In this document: positions 30,068 to 38,750 of the stretch, one piece after another
Layout of the letters: each line of letters opens with the position of its first letter
Numbering within the stretch: position 1 is the first letter of the stretch
Origin: JAEYKI01 sp036679405
GTDB lineage: Bacteria; Bacillota; Clostridia; Christensenellales; Christensenellaceae
Assembly: GCA_036679405.1 (NCBI GenBank)
Contig: JAVBVZ010000015.1
Span: 62,001 to 126,000 of the forward strand
Reading direction: 5' to 3'
Length of the DNA: 64,000 nt
Notes under the pieces: generated by a model
The model's database searches: none
The model's input: only the letters and a program-made list of their open reading frames with translations
What the model was told of the DNA's origin: nothing
Position numbers and translations under genes: made by a program

Positions 30068-32161
30068 CTAGGCCTCTTCACGGATCACGTATTTAACGCG
30101 TTCGCCGTATTCTTCTTTTTTACCTTTATGATAATTCTGCACCGGCCGAAGATAGCCCACCACCCTGCTCCAGACTTCCGCGTCCCGTCCGCAGACCGGG
30201 CAGGTAAAGTGCTCGCCCGCAATATAGCCGTGTTCCTGACAAACGGAAAAAGTAGGCGTAAGCGATATATAAGGCAGTTTGAATTTTGTAAATATCTTTT
30301 GGATCAGGCTTTTTGCCACCCCGATATCGGCAATCCTCTCTCCCAGGTACAGGTGAAGGACCGTTCCGCCTGTATACAGGCTTTGCAGTTCGTCCTGCAA
30401 TTCCACCGTTTCAAAAATATCGTCGGTATATCCCACCGGCAACTGCGTGGAATTGGTGTAATAAGGCACGTTTTCACCGGCAGCCAGGATATCCGGATAC
30501 TTTTCTTTATCCTTACGCGCCAGGCTATAGCTGGTACCCTCGGCGGGCGTAGCCTCCAGATTATAGAAGTGGCCGGTTTCTTCCTGTATTTCTTCCATCA
30601 CACTGCGCATATAATTCATGATTCCCCGGGCAAACTCCTGCCCTTTCGGCGTAGTCAGATCCTCGCCGTCGCCAAAAAAATTCCGGATGGCTTCATTCAT
30701 TCCTACAATGCCAATGGTATTGAAATGGTTGTACCAATATTGTCCGGTACGCGCCTGGACATCCCGCAGATAATGCGCGGAATACGGATAAAGTCCCCGC
30801 TCGGTCTGCTGCTCAATGATCTTTCGTTTGATTTCCAGGCTTGTTTTTGCCGTCTGTATAAGCTGCCAGAGCCGCGCACGGAATTCAGCTTCGCTGCGCG
30901 AAATATAACCGATCCTGGGAAGATTGATGGTCACCACCCCAATGGAACCCGTCATGGGGTTCGAACCGAACAGCCCGCCGCCGCGCTTTTTCAGCTCGTG
31001 CGTATCCAGCCGCAAACGGCAGCACATGGAAACCGCATCTTCGGGAGAAAGATCGGAATTGATATAATTTGAAAAATACGGGATACCATATTTGCAGGTG
31101 ATTTCCATAAATTTATCCACAACCGGGCTCGACCAGTTAAAGTCGCGCGTCACGTTGATGGTAGGAATAGGAAAAGTAAAGACACGGCCTTTGGAATCTC
31201 CTTCAATCATCACATCGCAGAATGCGGTGTTAAAGATATCCATTTCCGCCTGAAAATCTCCGTATGTATCTTCGGTCATTTCCCCGCCTATCACAACCGG
31301 TTCGTCTTTTAAAGTAGCGGGCACCACAATATCAAACGTCAGATTTGAAAACGGGCACTGGAAACCCACGCGGGTAGGCACATTGATGTTGAATATAAAT
31401 TCCTGCAGGGCCTGCTTTATTTGTTTATAGTCCAAATGATCTTTGCGGATAAAAGGCGCACAAAGCGTATCAAAAGAAGACCATGCCTGGGCTCCCGCAG
31501 ATTCGCCCTGGGTTGTAAAGGTGGAATTGACAATCTGCCCCAAAAATGCCCGCAGATGTTTTGCGGGGCTAGATTCCACTTTGCCGGGCACACCGCCGAA
31601 GCCATCCCGCAGAAGCTGGCGCAGGTCCCAGCCCGCGCAATACGGCCCAAAAAAGCCAAGATCGTGAATATGCAGATCACCCGAAAGATGCGCATTTCTG
31701 ATGGAATCGGGGTACACCTCGTGCAGCCAATACTGTTTGGTGAATGTTTCACGTATATAGTTGTTCATTCCGTTAATGGAACGCCCGGTGTTTGCATTTT
31801 CACTTACCTGCCAATCCTTGTCGTCCAGATAATCGGAAAACATATCGATCGTCGCGCCGATCAGGGCATTGGATTCACGCGCGCTTCTCCGTTTTTCGCG
31901 GTACAGAATATATGCCTTGGCCGTCTTGGCGTGTCCGTTTTCTATCAGAACCTTTTCCACAAGGTCCTGCACGTCCTCCACTTCCGGAACTTCGTTTTTG
32001 TACTTCAAGGCAAGGTTGTCCAAAACCTGCGCGGTCAGATTTTCCGCAATATCATAGTCGTCGCCTCCAACGGCCTGCGCAGCCTTAAAAATGGCCCACG
32101 CAATTTTCTCCCGCTGAAACCGTACAATTTGTCCGTCACGTTTTCTGATTTGGCTGATCAT
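30068..32161 (-). CDS. nrdD: Anaerobic ribonucleoside-triphosphate reductase
   Basis: The 697-residue enzyme has an N-terminal ATP-cone (RKRDGQIVRFQREKIAWAI, residues about 4-90) for allosteric control and a glycyl-radical barrel with CCRLRLDTHELKKRGGG. The C-terminal zinc-binding Cys cluster (SVCQEHG, CPVCGRDAEVW) comes just before the glycyl radical site RVVGYLRPVQ. The ATG at 32161 follows GAGGGGG. It makes deoxynucleotides without oxygen. Tandem NrdR-like boxes and a structured 5' leader lie upstream. Confidence 0.96.
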   Translation of the reverse strand: MISQIRKRDGQIVRFQREKIAWAIFKAAQAVGGDDYDIAENLTAQVLDNLALKYKNEVPEVEDVQDLVEKVLIENGHAKTAKAYILYREKRRSARESNALIGATIDMFSDYLDDKDWQVSENANTGRSINGMNNYIRETFTKQYWLHEVYPDSIRNAHLSGDLHIHDLGFFGPYCAGWDLRQLLRDGFGGVPGKVESSPAKHLRAFLGQIVNSTFTTQGESAGAQAWSSFDTLCAPFIRKDHLDYKQIKQALQEFIFNINVPTRVGFQCPFSNLTFDIVVPATLKDEPVVIGGEMTEDTYGDFQAEMDIFNTAFCDVMIEGDSKGRVFTFPIPTINVTRDFNWSSPVVDKFMEITCKYGIPYFSNYINSDLSPEDAVSMCCRLRLDTHELKKRGGGLFGSNPMTGSIGVVTINLPRIGYISRSEAEFRARLWQLIQTAKTSLEIKRKIIEQQTERGLYPYSAHYLRDVQARTGQYWYNHFNTIGIVGMNEAIRNFFGDGEDLTTPKGQEFARGIMNYMRSVMEEIQEETGHFYNLEATPAEGTSYSLARKDKEKYPDILAAGENVPYYTNSTQLPVGYTDDIFETVELQDELQSLYTGGTVLHLYLGERIADIGVAKSLIQKIFTKFKLPYISLTPTFSVCQEHGYIAGEHFTCPVCGRDAEVWSRVVGYLRPVQNYHKGKKEEYGERVKYVIREEA

Positions 32162-32340
32162 GATTGTCCCCCTCTTTACGTCAAAATACTCTCCTGCGGC
32201 CTTTTGCCGCGCTGTACATATTCGTCTTGAAAAGCATATGCTTTTCAAGGAAAACGCCGTTCGCATTCCGTCATTAAAGCTCCGCCGCTTAAAGCGGACG
32301 CTGCCTGCCCGCCGGCTTTACAAACTTAAATCATTTAATT
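32162..32340 (-). ncRNA. Structured 5' leader of nrdD
   Basis: About 180 bases without a gene. They hold a perfect 24-bp palindrome (CTTGAAAAGCAT and its complement, 32226-32249), a hairpin with CCGC/GCGG arms around 32290 and other GC-rich pairings. I recognise no known riboswitch. It could be a regulatory RNA or a mere stabilising leader. Confidence 0.4.
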
Positions 32341-32349
32341 GTTATAAAT

Positions 32350-32402
32350 AGAATCACCACAATATGTTGTGGTGTCAAACGCCTAAGTACAATATATATA
32401 CT
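32350..32402 (-). promoter_or_regulatory. nrdD promoter with tandem NrdR-like boxes
   Basis: A palindrome CACCACAA-TATG-TTGTGGTG (32355-32374) and a second site ACAATATATATA (32389-32400) match the AT-rich NrdR box form and are centred 30 bp apart, three helix turns. A minus-strand TTGACA (32373-32378) with a weak GATTCT (32350-32355) flanks the first box, so a repressor there would block transcription. Confidence 0.65.
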
Positions 32403-32489
32403 ACCACTCCCCCTCTGCAAAGTAAATAGAAATTATAAATATTTTTTACAAAATGTACTGTTTTTTCCCTTTTCTTTTTAAAATACACC

Positions 32490-32546
32490 TTGACAGCCTT
32501 ATGCAAGCCGCCTATAATGATCTTATAACACATGAATATATGTTCA
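32490..32546 (+). promoter_or_regulatory. arsR-cadA promoter and operator
   Basis: TTGACA (32490-32495) and TATAAT (32513-32518) are 17 bp apart. An inverted repeat (ATGAA-N5-TTCAT, 32532-32546) in an AT-rich context lies just past the predicted start, as in SmtB/ArsR-controlled genes. Confidence 0.8.
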
Positions 32547-32577
32547 TATGTTTAATCTTTTGTTTTAGGAGCCTGAA

Positions 32578-32934
32578 ATGAAAAAAAATCCTGACCGCTG
32601 CGAATGCAGTATCATCCATCAGGAAACTGTGGATCATGTTCAGCAAAACATGCCCAAAAAAGAAGAGCTTTTTGACCTCGCGGAATTATTCCGAGTATTC
32701 GGGGACACCACCAGGGTAAGAATTATCTGTGCGCTTTTTATTTCCGAACTTTGCGTATGCGACATTGCCGCCCTGCTCTCCATGACCCAGTCCGCTATTT
32801 CCCACCAGCTCCGCATTTTAAAGCAGAGCAGACTGGTCAAATACCGCCGGGAAGGAAAAGCGGTATTTTACTCCCTGGATGACGATCATATTAAAAACAT
32901 TTTCGCTCAGGGCATGGATCACATTTCAGAATAA
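32578..32934 (+). CDS. ArsR/SmtB-family metal sensor (CadC-like)
   Basis: The 118-residue winged-helix repressor has RVFGDTTRVRIICALFISELCVCDIAALL and the recognition helix MTQSAISHQLRILKQ. Cysteines near the N-terminus (RCEC, Cys8 and Cys10) and in the ELCVCD motif before the recognition helix match the CadC site for Cd(II), Pb(II) or Zn(II). It is encoded 13 bp before a CadA-type ATPase and follows a consensus promoter with an overlapping operator. It should release DNA when the metal binds. Confidence 0.92.
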   Translation: MKKNPDRCECSIIHQETVDHVQQNMPKKEELFDLAELFRVFGDTTRVRIICALFISELCVCDIAALLSMTQSAISHQLRILKQSRLVKYRREGKAVFYSLDDDHIKNIFAQGMDHISE

Positions 32935-32947
32935 AAAGGAGCGCATC

Positions 32948-35044
32948 ATGGCAAAGAGCATCAAAAAACAATTTTATCTTACCGGACTTGACTGTGCGGT
33001 TTGTGCGGCCGGTATTGAGCGTGATGTTTTAAAAATCAACGGCGTCTTAAGCGCGGCGGTAGACCTTGCCGGACAAACCCTTCAGGCAGAGATTGATTCA
33101 GGCGCCTCCCTTACGGATATTGAACACGCCGTTGCCGGTGCCGTCCGCCTGTATGATCCGGATATCAAAGTAGGCAGTAAGAATTATGAAAACGCGCCGA
33201 TAGAGCAACCCGCCGTAAAAAAGTCTAAAATCATCTTGCTCGCGTCCGCTGCCGTCTTCCTTTTCTGCGCGCTTGTGCTCCCGCTTCCCTTTTGGGCCAG
33301 GTTGCTTTTTTATCTTTCCGGTTATGTGCTCGCAGGCGGCAGCGTTTTGCTGCGCGCCGGGCGGAACATCCTGAAAGGCCGCGTATTCGACGAGAATTTT
33401 CTCATGTGCGCAGCCACCATCGGCGCCCTTCTTATAGGAGAATACCCCGAAGGCGTCGCGGTCATGCTTTTTTACCAACTGGGAGAAATATTTGAAGATC
33501 TGGCAGTGGGGCAATCCCGCCGTTCCATCACCGCGCTTTTAGACATCAAGCCGGATCATGCCAACATCGAAAAAAACGGCCGGCTCGTTTCCGTGTCTCC
33601 GGACAGCATTGCGGTCGGCCAGATATTTGTCGTCCAGCCTGGCGAACGCGTCCCGCTAGACGGTGAGATCACGGCGGGATCTTCCACCCTGGACAACTCC
33701 GCCCTTACCGGCGAATCCTATCCTGCCGCCGCCCGGCCGGGCCTCCCCGTCTATTCAGGTTCGGTCAACGGCGCCGGGCTTCTGAAGATCCGTGCTACCC
33801 GCGCTTTCAGCGATTCTACGGTATCAAAAATTCTGGATCTTGTTCAAAACGCTTCGGCCAAAAAAGCGCCGGCCCAACAGTTTATTACTAAATTTGCAAG
33901 GATTTATACGCCGGCGGTTGTTTTTGCTGCGCTTTCGCTTGCAATTCTGCCGCCACTTTTGAGCGGCGACCCTTTCAGCATATGGCTGAACCGGGCGCTC
34001 ATCTTTCTGGTGGTCTCCTGCCCGTGTGCTTTGGTCATCTCCATTCCTTTAAGCTTCTTTGGAGGGATCGGGGCAGCTTCCCGCAAAGGTGTTCTTGTCA
34101 AAGGCGGCGCTTATTTAAGCGCCCTTCGGGAAGCGCGGACCGTAGTATTTGATAAAACGGGCACGCTTACCCGCGGCGAATTTGCAGTCTCACAGGTCCA
34201 AAGCAACGGCATGGATAATGAAACGCTTCTTAGCTACGTAGCCGCAGCCGAAAAATATTCTACCCATCCTATCGGGGTGTCCATTACCAAAGCGCAGGAA
34301 AAATCCTTTCCGGACAAAGCCGTATCCGAATATACGGAAATATCCGGTCAGGGCATCAGCGCACAGGTGGATACTGCTTTGGTACTGGCGGGCACAAAAA
34401 ACTTTCTTGCATCCCGCGGCATAGATGCGCCCGATTCAAAAAAAGACGGAACGGCCGTTTATATAGCGGTAAACGGACGCTTTGCAGGCATCATTTATTT
34501 GGAAGACCAGCTTAAAAGCGATGCCGCCGATGCCATATCCGCCCTGCATGCATCCGGCATACACCGTACCGTCATGTTGACCGGTGACAGCATAGAAACC
34601 GCCCGGTCCGTCGCGCGGCGCGCAGGCATTCAGGAAGTATATGCCGGCCTTCTTCCTTACGAAAAAGTAGAAATGCTGGAGAAGATATCAAACGAAACCC
34701 ACGGAAAAACCCTGTTTGTAGGCGACGGCATCAACGACGCGCCCGTTCTTGCCCGGGCGGATGTAGGCGTAGCAATGGGCGGCCTGGGGTCTGACGCCGC
34801 GATCCAGGCGGCAGATGTAGTACTGATGACGGACGAACCTTCCAAGCTTTCAGAAGCGCTTCTCATTGCAAAACGTACGCATGCCAACGTCCTCCAGAAT
34901 ATTATAATCGCTCTGGGCGTTAAAGCAGCCGTCATGCTGTTGGGCGCACTCGGAATGGCTAACATGTGGGAAGCCGTATTTGCAGATGTCGGCGTAGCCG
35001 TCATAGCGGTTTTCAATTCCATGCGCCTTCTGAAAATAAAATAA
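32948..35044 (+). CDS. cadA: Heavy-metal P1B-type ATPase (CadA-like)
   Basis: The 698-residue pump has one N-terminal heavy-metal-associated domain (GLDCAVCAAG), the actuator motif TGES, the membrane motif SCPCALVIS, the phosphorylation site DKTGTLT, the STHP motif and the hinge GDGINDAPVLARADVGVAMG. Together with the CadC-like repressor it is expected to export Cd(II), Zn(II) or Pb(II). The ATG at 32948 follows AAGGAGC; an earlier frame start lies in the arsR gene. No clear terminator follows. Confidence 0.93.
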   Translation: MAKSIKKQFYLTGLDCAVCAAGIERDVLKINGVLSAAVDLAGQTLQAEIDSGASLTDIEHAVAGAVRLYDPDIKVGSKNYENAPIEQPAVKKSKIILLASAAVFLFCALVLPLPFWARLLFYLSGYVLAGGSVLLRAGRNILKGRVFDENFLMCAATIGALLIGEYPEGVAVMLFYQLGEIFEDLAVGQSRRSITALLDIKPDHANIEKNGRLVSVSPDSIAVGQIFVVQPGERVPLDGEITAGSSTLDNSALTGESYPAAARPGLPVYSGSVNGAGLLKIRATRAFSDSTVSKILDLVQNASAKKAPAQQFITKFARIYTPAVVFAALSLAILPPLLSGDPFSIWLNRALIFLVVSCPCALVISIPLSFFGGIGAASRKGVLVKGGAYLSALREARTVVFDKTGTLTRGEFAVSQVQSNGMDNETLLSYVAAAEKYSTHPIGVSITKAQEKSFPDKAVSEYTEISGQGISAQVDTALVLAGTKNFLASRGIDAPDSKKDGTAVYIAVNGRFAGIIYLEDQLKSDAADAISALHASGIHRTVMLTGDSIETARSVARRAGIQEVYAGLLPYEKVEMLEKISNETHGKTLFVGDGINDAPVLARADVGVAMGGLGSDAAIQAADVVLMTDEPSKLSEALLIAKRTHANVLQNIIIALGVKAAVMLLGALGMANMWEAVFADVGVAVIAVFNSMRLLKIK

Positions 35045-35055
35045 ACAAGGCTGAA

Positions 35056-35102
35056 TTGTGGATTTTTAAAATATGCCTTATAATATAGGCAGCAAACAAT
35101 TC
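35056..35102 (+). promoter_or_regulatory. Promoter of the DUF2148 gene with flanking inverted repeat
   Basis: TTGTGG (35056-35061) and TATAAT (35079-35084) are 17 bp apart. An 8-bp inverted repeat (TGAATTGT, 35052-35059; ACAATTCA, 35096-35103) flanks the core promoter. Confidence 0.6.
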
Positions 35103-35118
35103 AAAAGGGGTAATTGCA

Positions 35119-35652
35119 ATGATTGAAGATTCCAAAACTGCTGAAAACGAAGTTGTTATGCAGGTTGCGCGCCAGATATGCGCCGCCGCGCGTACCGCGC
35201 CCAAAGCACGAGGCATCGACCAGCTTTCCACTTGTATACTGACGGACGGACACAAAGAAAAGCTTGCCGCCGAAATGGACCGTCTGGCCGGGGTGCTTGA
35301 CCGCCCTTTTTTCAGCCGGGACGCAAATAATGTACGCGCCAGCCTGGCCGTCGTCCTGATGGGCGTCACCCTGGAGCAACGGGGCCTGGATGAATCCTGC
35401 AGGCTTTGCCACAGCGAAAATTGCGCCGCGTGCGCCGAAAAAAACGGCATTTGTGTATTTGCGCCTATGGACCTTGGAATTGCGCTTGGATCTGCTGTTT
35501 CCATTGCTGCAGACAACCGGGTGGATACGCGGATTCTGTTTTCGGCCGGACAGGCCGCCCGCTCACTGAAGTTCCTGCCCAAAGAAGTAGAGATCATCAT
35601 GTGCATCCCGCTGTCTGTTTCCGCCAAATCTCCGTTTTTTGACCGGAAATAA
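35119..35652 (+). CDS. DUF2148 ferredoxin-domain protein
   Basis: The 177-residue protein has the family opening (VVMQVARQICAAARTAPKARG), a cysteine cluster (SCRLCHSENCAACAEKNGIC, residues about 94-113) and the C-terminal VDTRILFSAGQAAR motif. The family has a nitroreductase-like flavin fold with bound iron-sulfur centre and is common in anaerobes; its reaction is unknown. AGGGG precedes the ATG. Its own promoter suggests separate control from cadA. Confidence 0.9.
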   Translation: MIEDSKTAENEVVMQVARQICAAARTAPKARGIDQLSTCILTDGHKEKLAAEMDRLAGVLDRPFFSRDANNVRASLAVVLMGVTLEQRGLDESCRLCHSENCAACAEKNGICVFAPMDLGIALGSAVSIAADNRVDTRILFSAGQAARSLKFLPKEVEIIMCIPLSVSAKSPFFDRK

Positions 35653-35724
35653 TTTTATTTTAGGCAACGCCCTTCCTTTTCAGGCGGCAAAAACAGATTT
35701 CGAAGAAACGAGTTTCATGATAAC

Positions 35725-35750
35725 AAAAGAGCCGGCTTTCTGCCGGCCTT
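35725..35750 (-). terminator. Terminator of the YgjP-like gene
   Basis: A stem of GCCGGC arms (extended to AAAGGCCGGC-type pairing) lies directly after the stop codon and is followed by CTTTTGTT on the minus strand. Confidence 0.6.
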
Positions 35751-36472
35751 TACTGTTTCAGCATCTTTTTTCTTTCTTTATAGTCTGGCAGAATGGAGCG
35801 GACCAGCCCGTAAAATTCTTTTGAATGATTTTGGTGCACAAAATGCGCAAGCTCATGGACCACCACATATTCTATAGCCGGACGGGGTGCTGCAATCAAC
35901 ATTTTGTTAAGTGTGATCCGCTTTCGTGCGGCAATGCAACTGCCCCACCGGGCCCGCATCTTTCGTATTTTCAGCTCGGGCACGGGTACCTTGTATCCTT
36001 TAAACAGCGGCAGACTCTGCGCTACAATAACACCAAACACCTTTTCGCATTGTTCCGAGATCCATTTTTCATACAGGCGCTTTTTGCGCGCTGCATCAAT
36101 CGGGTCTTTCGTCATTAGCAGAATCCGGCTCTCCCGGCTGTCTATCCGCACCTCTTCTCTTTTAGAAAAAAGCGCCTTGAATACATACTCCCGCCCCAAT
36201 ATCCGGACAGTGTCTCCGTCTGCGAAAGTCGGTTCCCGAATCATATTTTGGCAATCGAATTTCTCAAAGCACTTGAGAATCCATCCGGCTTTCTGCGCAA
36301 CAAAGCTGTCCAGCACGCGGTCTGGAACGCGAGGCCCGGCGGACACCCTGACGCTCCTGTCGGGATGCACCCGGATATTAATATTTTTTACCGGTTTGCG
36401 GACGACGGAATATTCAATCTCATTCTTGCAAACCCGCACGACCCGGCTGACCGGCCGGACATTTTCTGTCAT
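35750..36472 (-). CDS. YgjP-like (M48/DUF45) metallopeptidase
   Basis: The 240-residue protein has the family core KMRARWGSCIAARKRITLN and the zinc motif HELAHFVHQNHSKEFY near the C-terminus. It matches the YgjP/SprT-like putative metal-dependent hydrolases. The start is uncertain: ATG at 36472 is preferred, but an in-frame TTG at 36538 would add 22 residues with extra Cys. The natural substrate is unknown. It is a single-gene unit between two terminators. Confidence 0.85.
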   Translation of the reverse strand: MTENVRPVSRVVRVCKNEIEYSVVRKPVKNINIRVHPDRSVRVSAGPRVPDRVLDSFVAQKAGWILKCFEKFDCQNMIREPTFADGDTVRILGREYVFKALFSKREEVRIDSRESRILLMTKDPIDAARKKRLYEKWISEQCEKVFGVIVAQSLPLFKGYKVPVPELKIRKMRARWGSCIAARKRITLNKMLIAAPRPAIEYVVVHELAHFVHQNHSKEFYGLVRSILPDYKERKKMLKQ

Positions 36473-36548
36473 TCCTGCGACTTCTGGCTCCTTTGCACAA
36501 TATAATTCATTGTAGCACTTTGGGCATGAAGAATTCAATTATCCAAAT

Positions 36549-36578
36549 AAAAAAATCCGCAGGAATCCTGCGGATTTT
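36549..36578 (-). terminator. Terminator of the MetY-like gene
   Basis: A stem (AAAATCCGCAGG/CCTGCGGATTTT) with a 2-4 base loop is followed on the minus strand by a run of T. Confidence 0.8.
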
Positions 36579-36602
36579 ATTTTATACGTTTTTTTTTGCG
36601 CT

Positions 36603-37886
36603 TCAAAGCTGTCCCAAGGCCTGATTTAAATCCCAAATCAAATCTTCCGCATCTTCAATGCCTACGGACAGGCGCACCATATCCGCCGTAACGCCCGCAT
36701 CCAGCAAATCCTGTCCGGAAAGTTGCTGGTGCGTTGTGCTGGCAGGATGGATCACCAAAGACTTCGCATCGGCGACGTTTGCAAGCAAAGAAAATATCTT
36801 GAGGCTGTCTATAAATTTTCTTGCAGCCCCTTCTCCGCCTTTGACGCCAAAAGTAAATATGGACCCGGCCCCCTTTGGAAAATATTTGCCTGCGAGCGCA
36901 TGATATTTGCTTTGAGGCAAAGACGGATAGTTGATCCAGGCAGTTTTTGGATGCCCGCTTAAAAACGAAACGATTTTTTGTGTGTTTTCCACATGCCGCT
37001 CAACCCGCAAAGAAAGCGTCTCCAGGCCCTGCAAAAATAAAAACGCATTAAAAGGAGACATCGCCGCGCCCGTATCCCGAAGCAGTTGTACCCTGGCCTT
37101 CACCGCAAAAGCGGCCGCGCCCGTGTCCTTTACATAGCTGATGCCGTGGTAGCTTTCATCCGGCTCCACCAATCCCGGAAATTTGCCGCTGGCCGCCCAG
37201 TCAAATTTCCCCGAATCCACCAGCACGCCGCCGATAGAGGTTCCATGCCCGCCAATAAACTTGGTAGCGGAATGTACGACGATATCCGCGCCAAAATCAA
37301 TCGGCCGGATCAGATAAGGCGTGCCGAACGTATTGTCCACAATAAGCGGAATGCCCCTCTCATGGGCAATTTTTGCCACCGCTTCCAAATCCACAATATT
37401 GCAGCTCGGATTACCGAGCGACTCTAAAAAAACCGCCTTTGTTTTGTCCGTAATGGCGCGCGCAAAATTCTCCGGATCATCCGGATCCACAAAATGCGTA
37501 TGCATCCCAAGCCGGGGCAGGGTAACCTTGAGCAGGTTGTACGTTCCCCCATACAGCGTGGAAGCAGAAACAATTTCATCTCCCGCCTGGGCGATATTCA
37601 AAAGTGAATAGGTAATGGCGGAAGAACCGGAAGCTGCGGCCAAAGCCGCTACCCCGCCCTCCAAGGCCGCCATACGCCTCTCAAAAACATCTACCGTAGG
37701 ATTCATGATCCGTGAATAGATATTCCCGGCCTCTTTTAAACCAAAAAGATTTTCCGCATGCTCGCAACTGTCAAAAACGTAAGAAGAAGTTTGGTATATA
37801 GGCACCGCACGGGATTTTGTCGCCGGATCCGGCTCCTGGCCTGCATGGACCTGCAAAGTATCAAAACGAAACTCTCTGTCTTTCAT
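36603..37886 (-). CDS. O-acetylhomoserine sulfhydrylase (MetY-like)
   Basis: The 427-residue PLP enzyme of the Cys/Met metabolism family has VHAGQEPDPATKSRAVPIYQTSSY, YSRIMNPTVDVFE, the PLP lysine in VVHSATKFIGGHGT, and LVIHPASTTHQQL. The length and motifs fit the long OAH-sulfhydrylase branch that makes homocysteine from O-acetylhomoserine and sulfide. The ATG at 37886 follows AAGGG. It is a single gene with its own promoter. Confidence 0.93.
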   Translation of the reverse strand: MKDREFRFDTLQVHAGQEPDPATKSRAVPIYQTSSYVFDSCEHAENLFGLKEAGNIYSRIMNPTVDVFERRMAALEGGVAALAAASGSSAITYSLLNIAQAGDEIVSASTLYGGTYNLLKVTLPRLGMHTHFVDPDDPENFARAITDKTKAVFLESLGNPSCNIVDLEAVAKIAHERGIPLIVDNTFGTPYLIRPIDFGADIVVHSATKFIGGHGTSIGGVLVDSGKFDWAASGKFPGLVEPDESYHGISYVKDTGAAAFAVKARVQLLRDTGAAMSPFNAFLFLQGLETLSLRVERHVENTQKIVSFLSGHPKTAWINYPSLPQSKYHALAGKYFPKGAGSIFTFGVKGGEGAARKFIDSLKIFSLLANVADAKSLVIHPASTTHQQLSGQDLLDAGVTADMVRLSVGIEDAEDLIWDLNQALGQL

Positions 37887-37931
37887 CACAATTTCCCTTT
37901 CCAAAACATAATATATAATTCATATATGTTT

Positions 37932-37960
37932 ACTATACATTTGCCGGAATTGTTTGTCAA
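37932..37960 (-). promoter_or_regulatory. Promoter of the MetY-like gene
   Basis: TTGACA (37955-37960) and TATAGT (37932-37937) are 17 bp apart. An AT-rich imperfect inverted repeat (AAACATA ... TATGTTT, about 37905-37931) covers the predicted start and may be an operator. The leader is too short for an S-box. Confidence 0.7.
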
Positions 37961-38051
37961 TACTATATTCATAAAAAATTTTGCGAATTCTAAACAAAAT
38001 TTTTCCGGCCTTAAAACAAGTTTGCCTTGCCTGCGGCGATCAGAAAACGCA

Positions 38052-38084
38052 AAAAAGCATCTGCCTTAAAGGCAGATGCTTTTT
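38052..38084 (-). terminator. Terminator of the PRC-barrel gene
   Basis: A 14-bp stem (AAAAAGCATCTGCC/GGCAGATGCTTTTT) with a 5-base loop, directly after the gene. Confidence 0.9.
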
Positions 38085-38098
38085 GGATAGGCTTCCCT

Positions 38099-38740
38099 TT
38101 AATCCACACTCATGGTCAGTTCGGTCAGAAGCCCGGCTGTCCTCGCTTTATCAATGATCTCTTCTGTGATTTTTGTTCCTTTCTTTATCAGAACTTCGCC
38201 GCTGTCCGACACTACGTCAGAACCGGCCGTCTTGCCTGTCAAATATTCTTTCTGCTCTTTTTCATAAGCGGAAATCTCCGGTTCTGTTTTCTCTTCTTCA
38301 TCAAGAGAAATCTCGCTGCTTAAAAAGAGATAGTCGTTTGATATGGTCAATATCTCTTTTCCTTGGACTTCCGTTCCCGAATCAAGATTCAGCAAAGCGA
38401 TCTCCCCGGATTTTTCATTGAACTCAAAGTCCTGCACGCTGCCGATCAAATCGCCGGCGCCGGATACGCATTTCATCCCCATCAGCAAAATCAGTTCTCC
38501 GGCGGGCCCCATTTCTTTTTGATTTTCCACCGTTTTTGTAACAATGAAATCCTTACCCACGCTGACGACATCTTCTCTTTTTAAGATTCTGAAATCAAAT
38601 TCATTTCTGTCGCCTTTCAATATGAGTGAGCTGACTTTCTTTGTCAGGGGATCCACTTCAAATCCTCTGGCAATGCCGCATTGCATTCCTTCCTTTACGC
38701 CCATCACCGGCATACCCATTACCTGCTGTCCCTTTTTCAT
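38099..38740 (-). CDS. PRC-barrel domain protein
   Basis: The 213-residue protein carries two PRC-barrel-like repeats (VMGMPVMGVKEGMQCGIARGFEVDP and LMGMKCVSGAGDLIGSVQDFEFNEKSGEIALLNL) and a C-terminal helical part. The ATG at 38740 follows GAGGAGG. PRC-barrel proteins in Firmicutes occur in sporulation (YlmC/YmxH) and RNA metabolism. This one is next to a VanW protein and the Spo0A-like genes, so an envelope or developmental role is possible. Confidence 0.82.
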   Translation of the reverse strand: MKKGQQVMGMPVMGVKEGMQCGIARGFEVDPLTKKVSSLILKGDRNEFDFRILKREDVVSVGKDFIVTKTVENQKEMGPAGELILLMGMKCVSGAGDLIGSVQDFEFNEKSGEIALLNLDSGTEVQGKEILTISNDYLFLSSEISLDEEEKTEPEISAYEKEQKEYLTGKTAGSDVVSDSGEVLIKKGTKITEEIIDKARTAGLLTELTMSVD

Positions 38741-38750
38741 AAAAACCTCC

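Noticed and set aside
32162..32340. A cobalamin riboswitch before nrdD
   Set aside because: No B12-box-like motif is present; the leader is listed only as an unassigned structured region.
37887..38098. An S-box (SAM) or other methionine riboswitch before the MetY-like gene
   Set aside because: The predicted transcript start lies only about 40 bp before the start codon, and no S-box motif was found.
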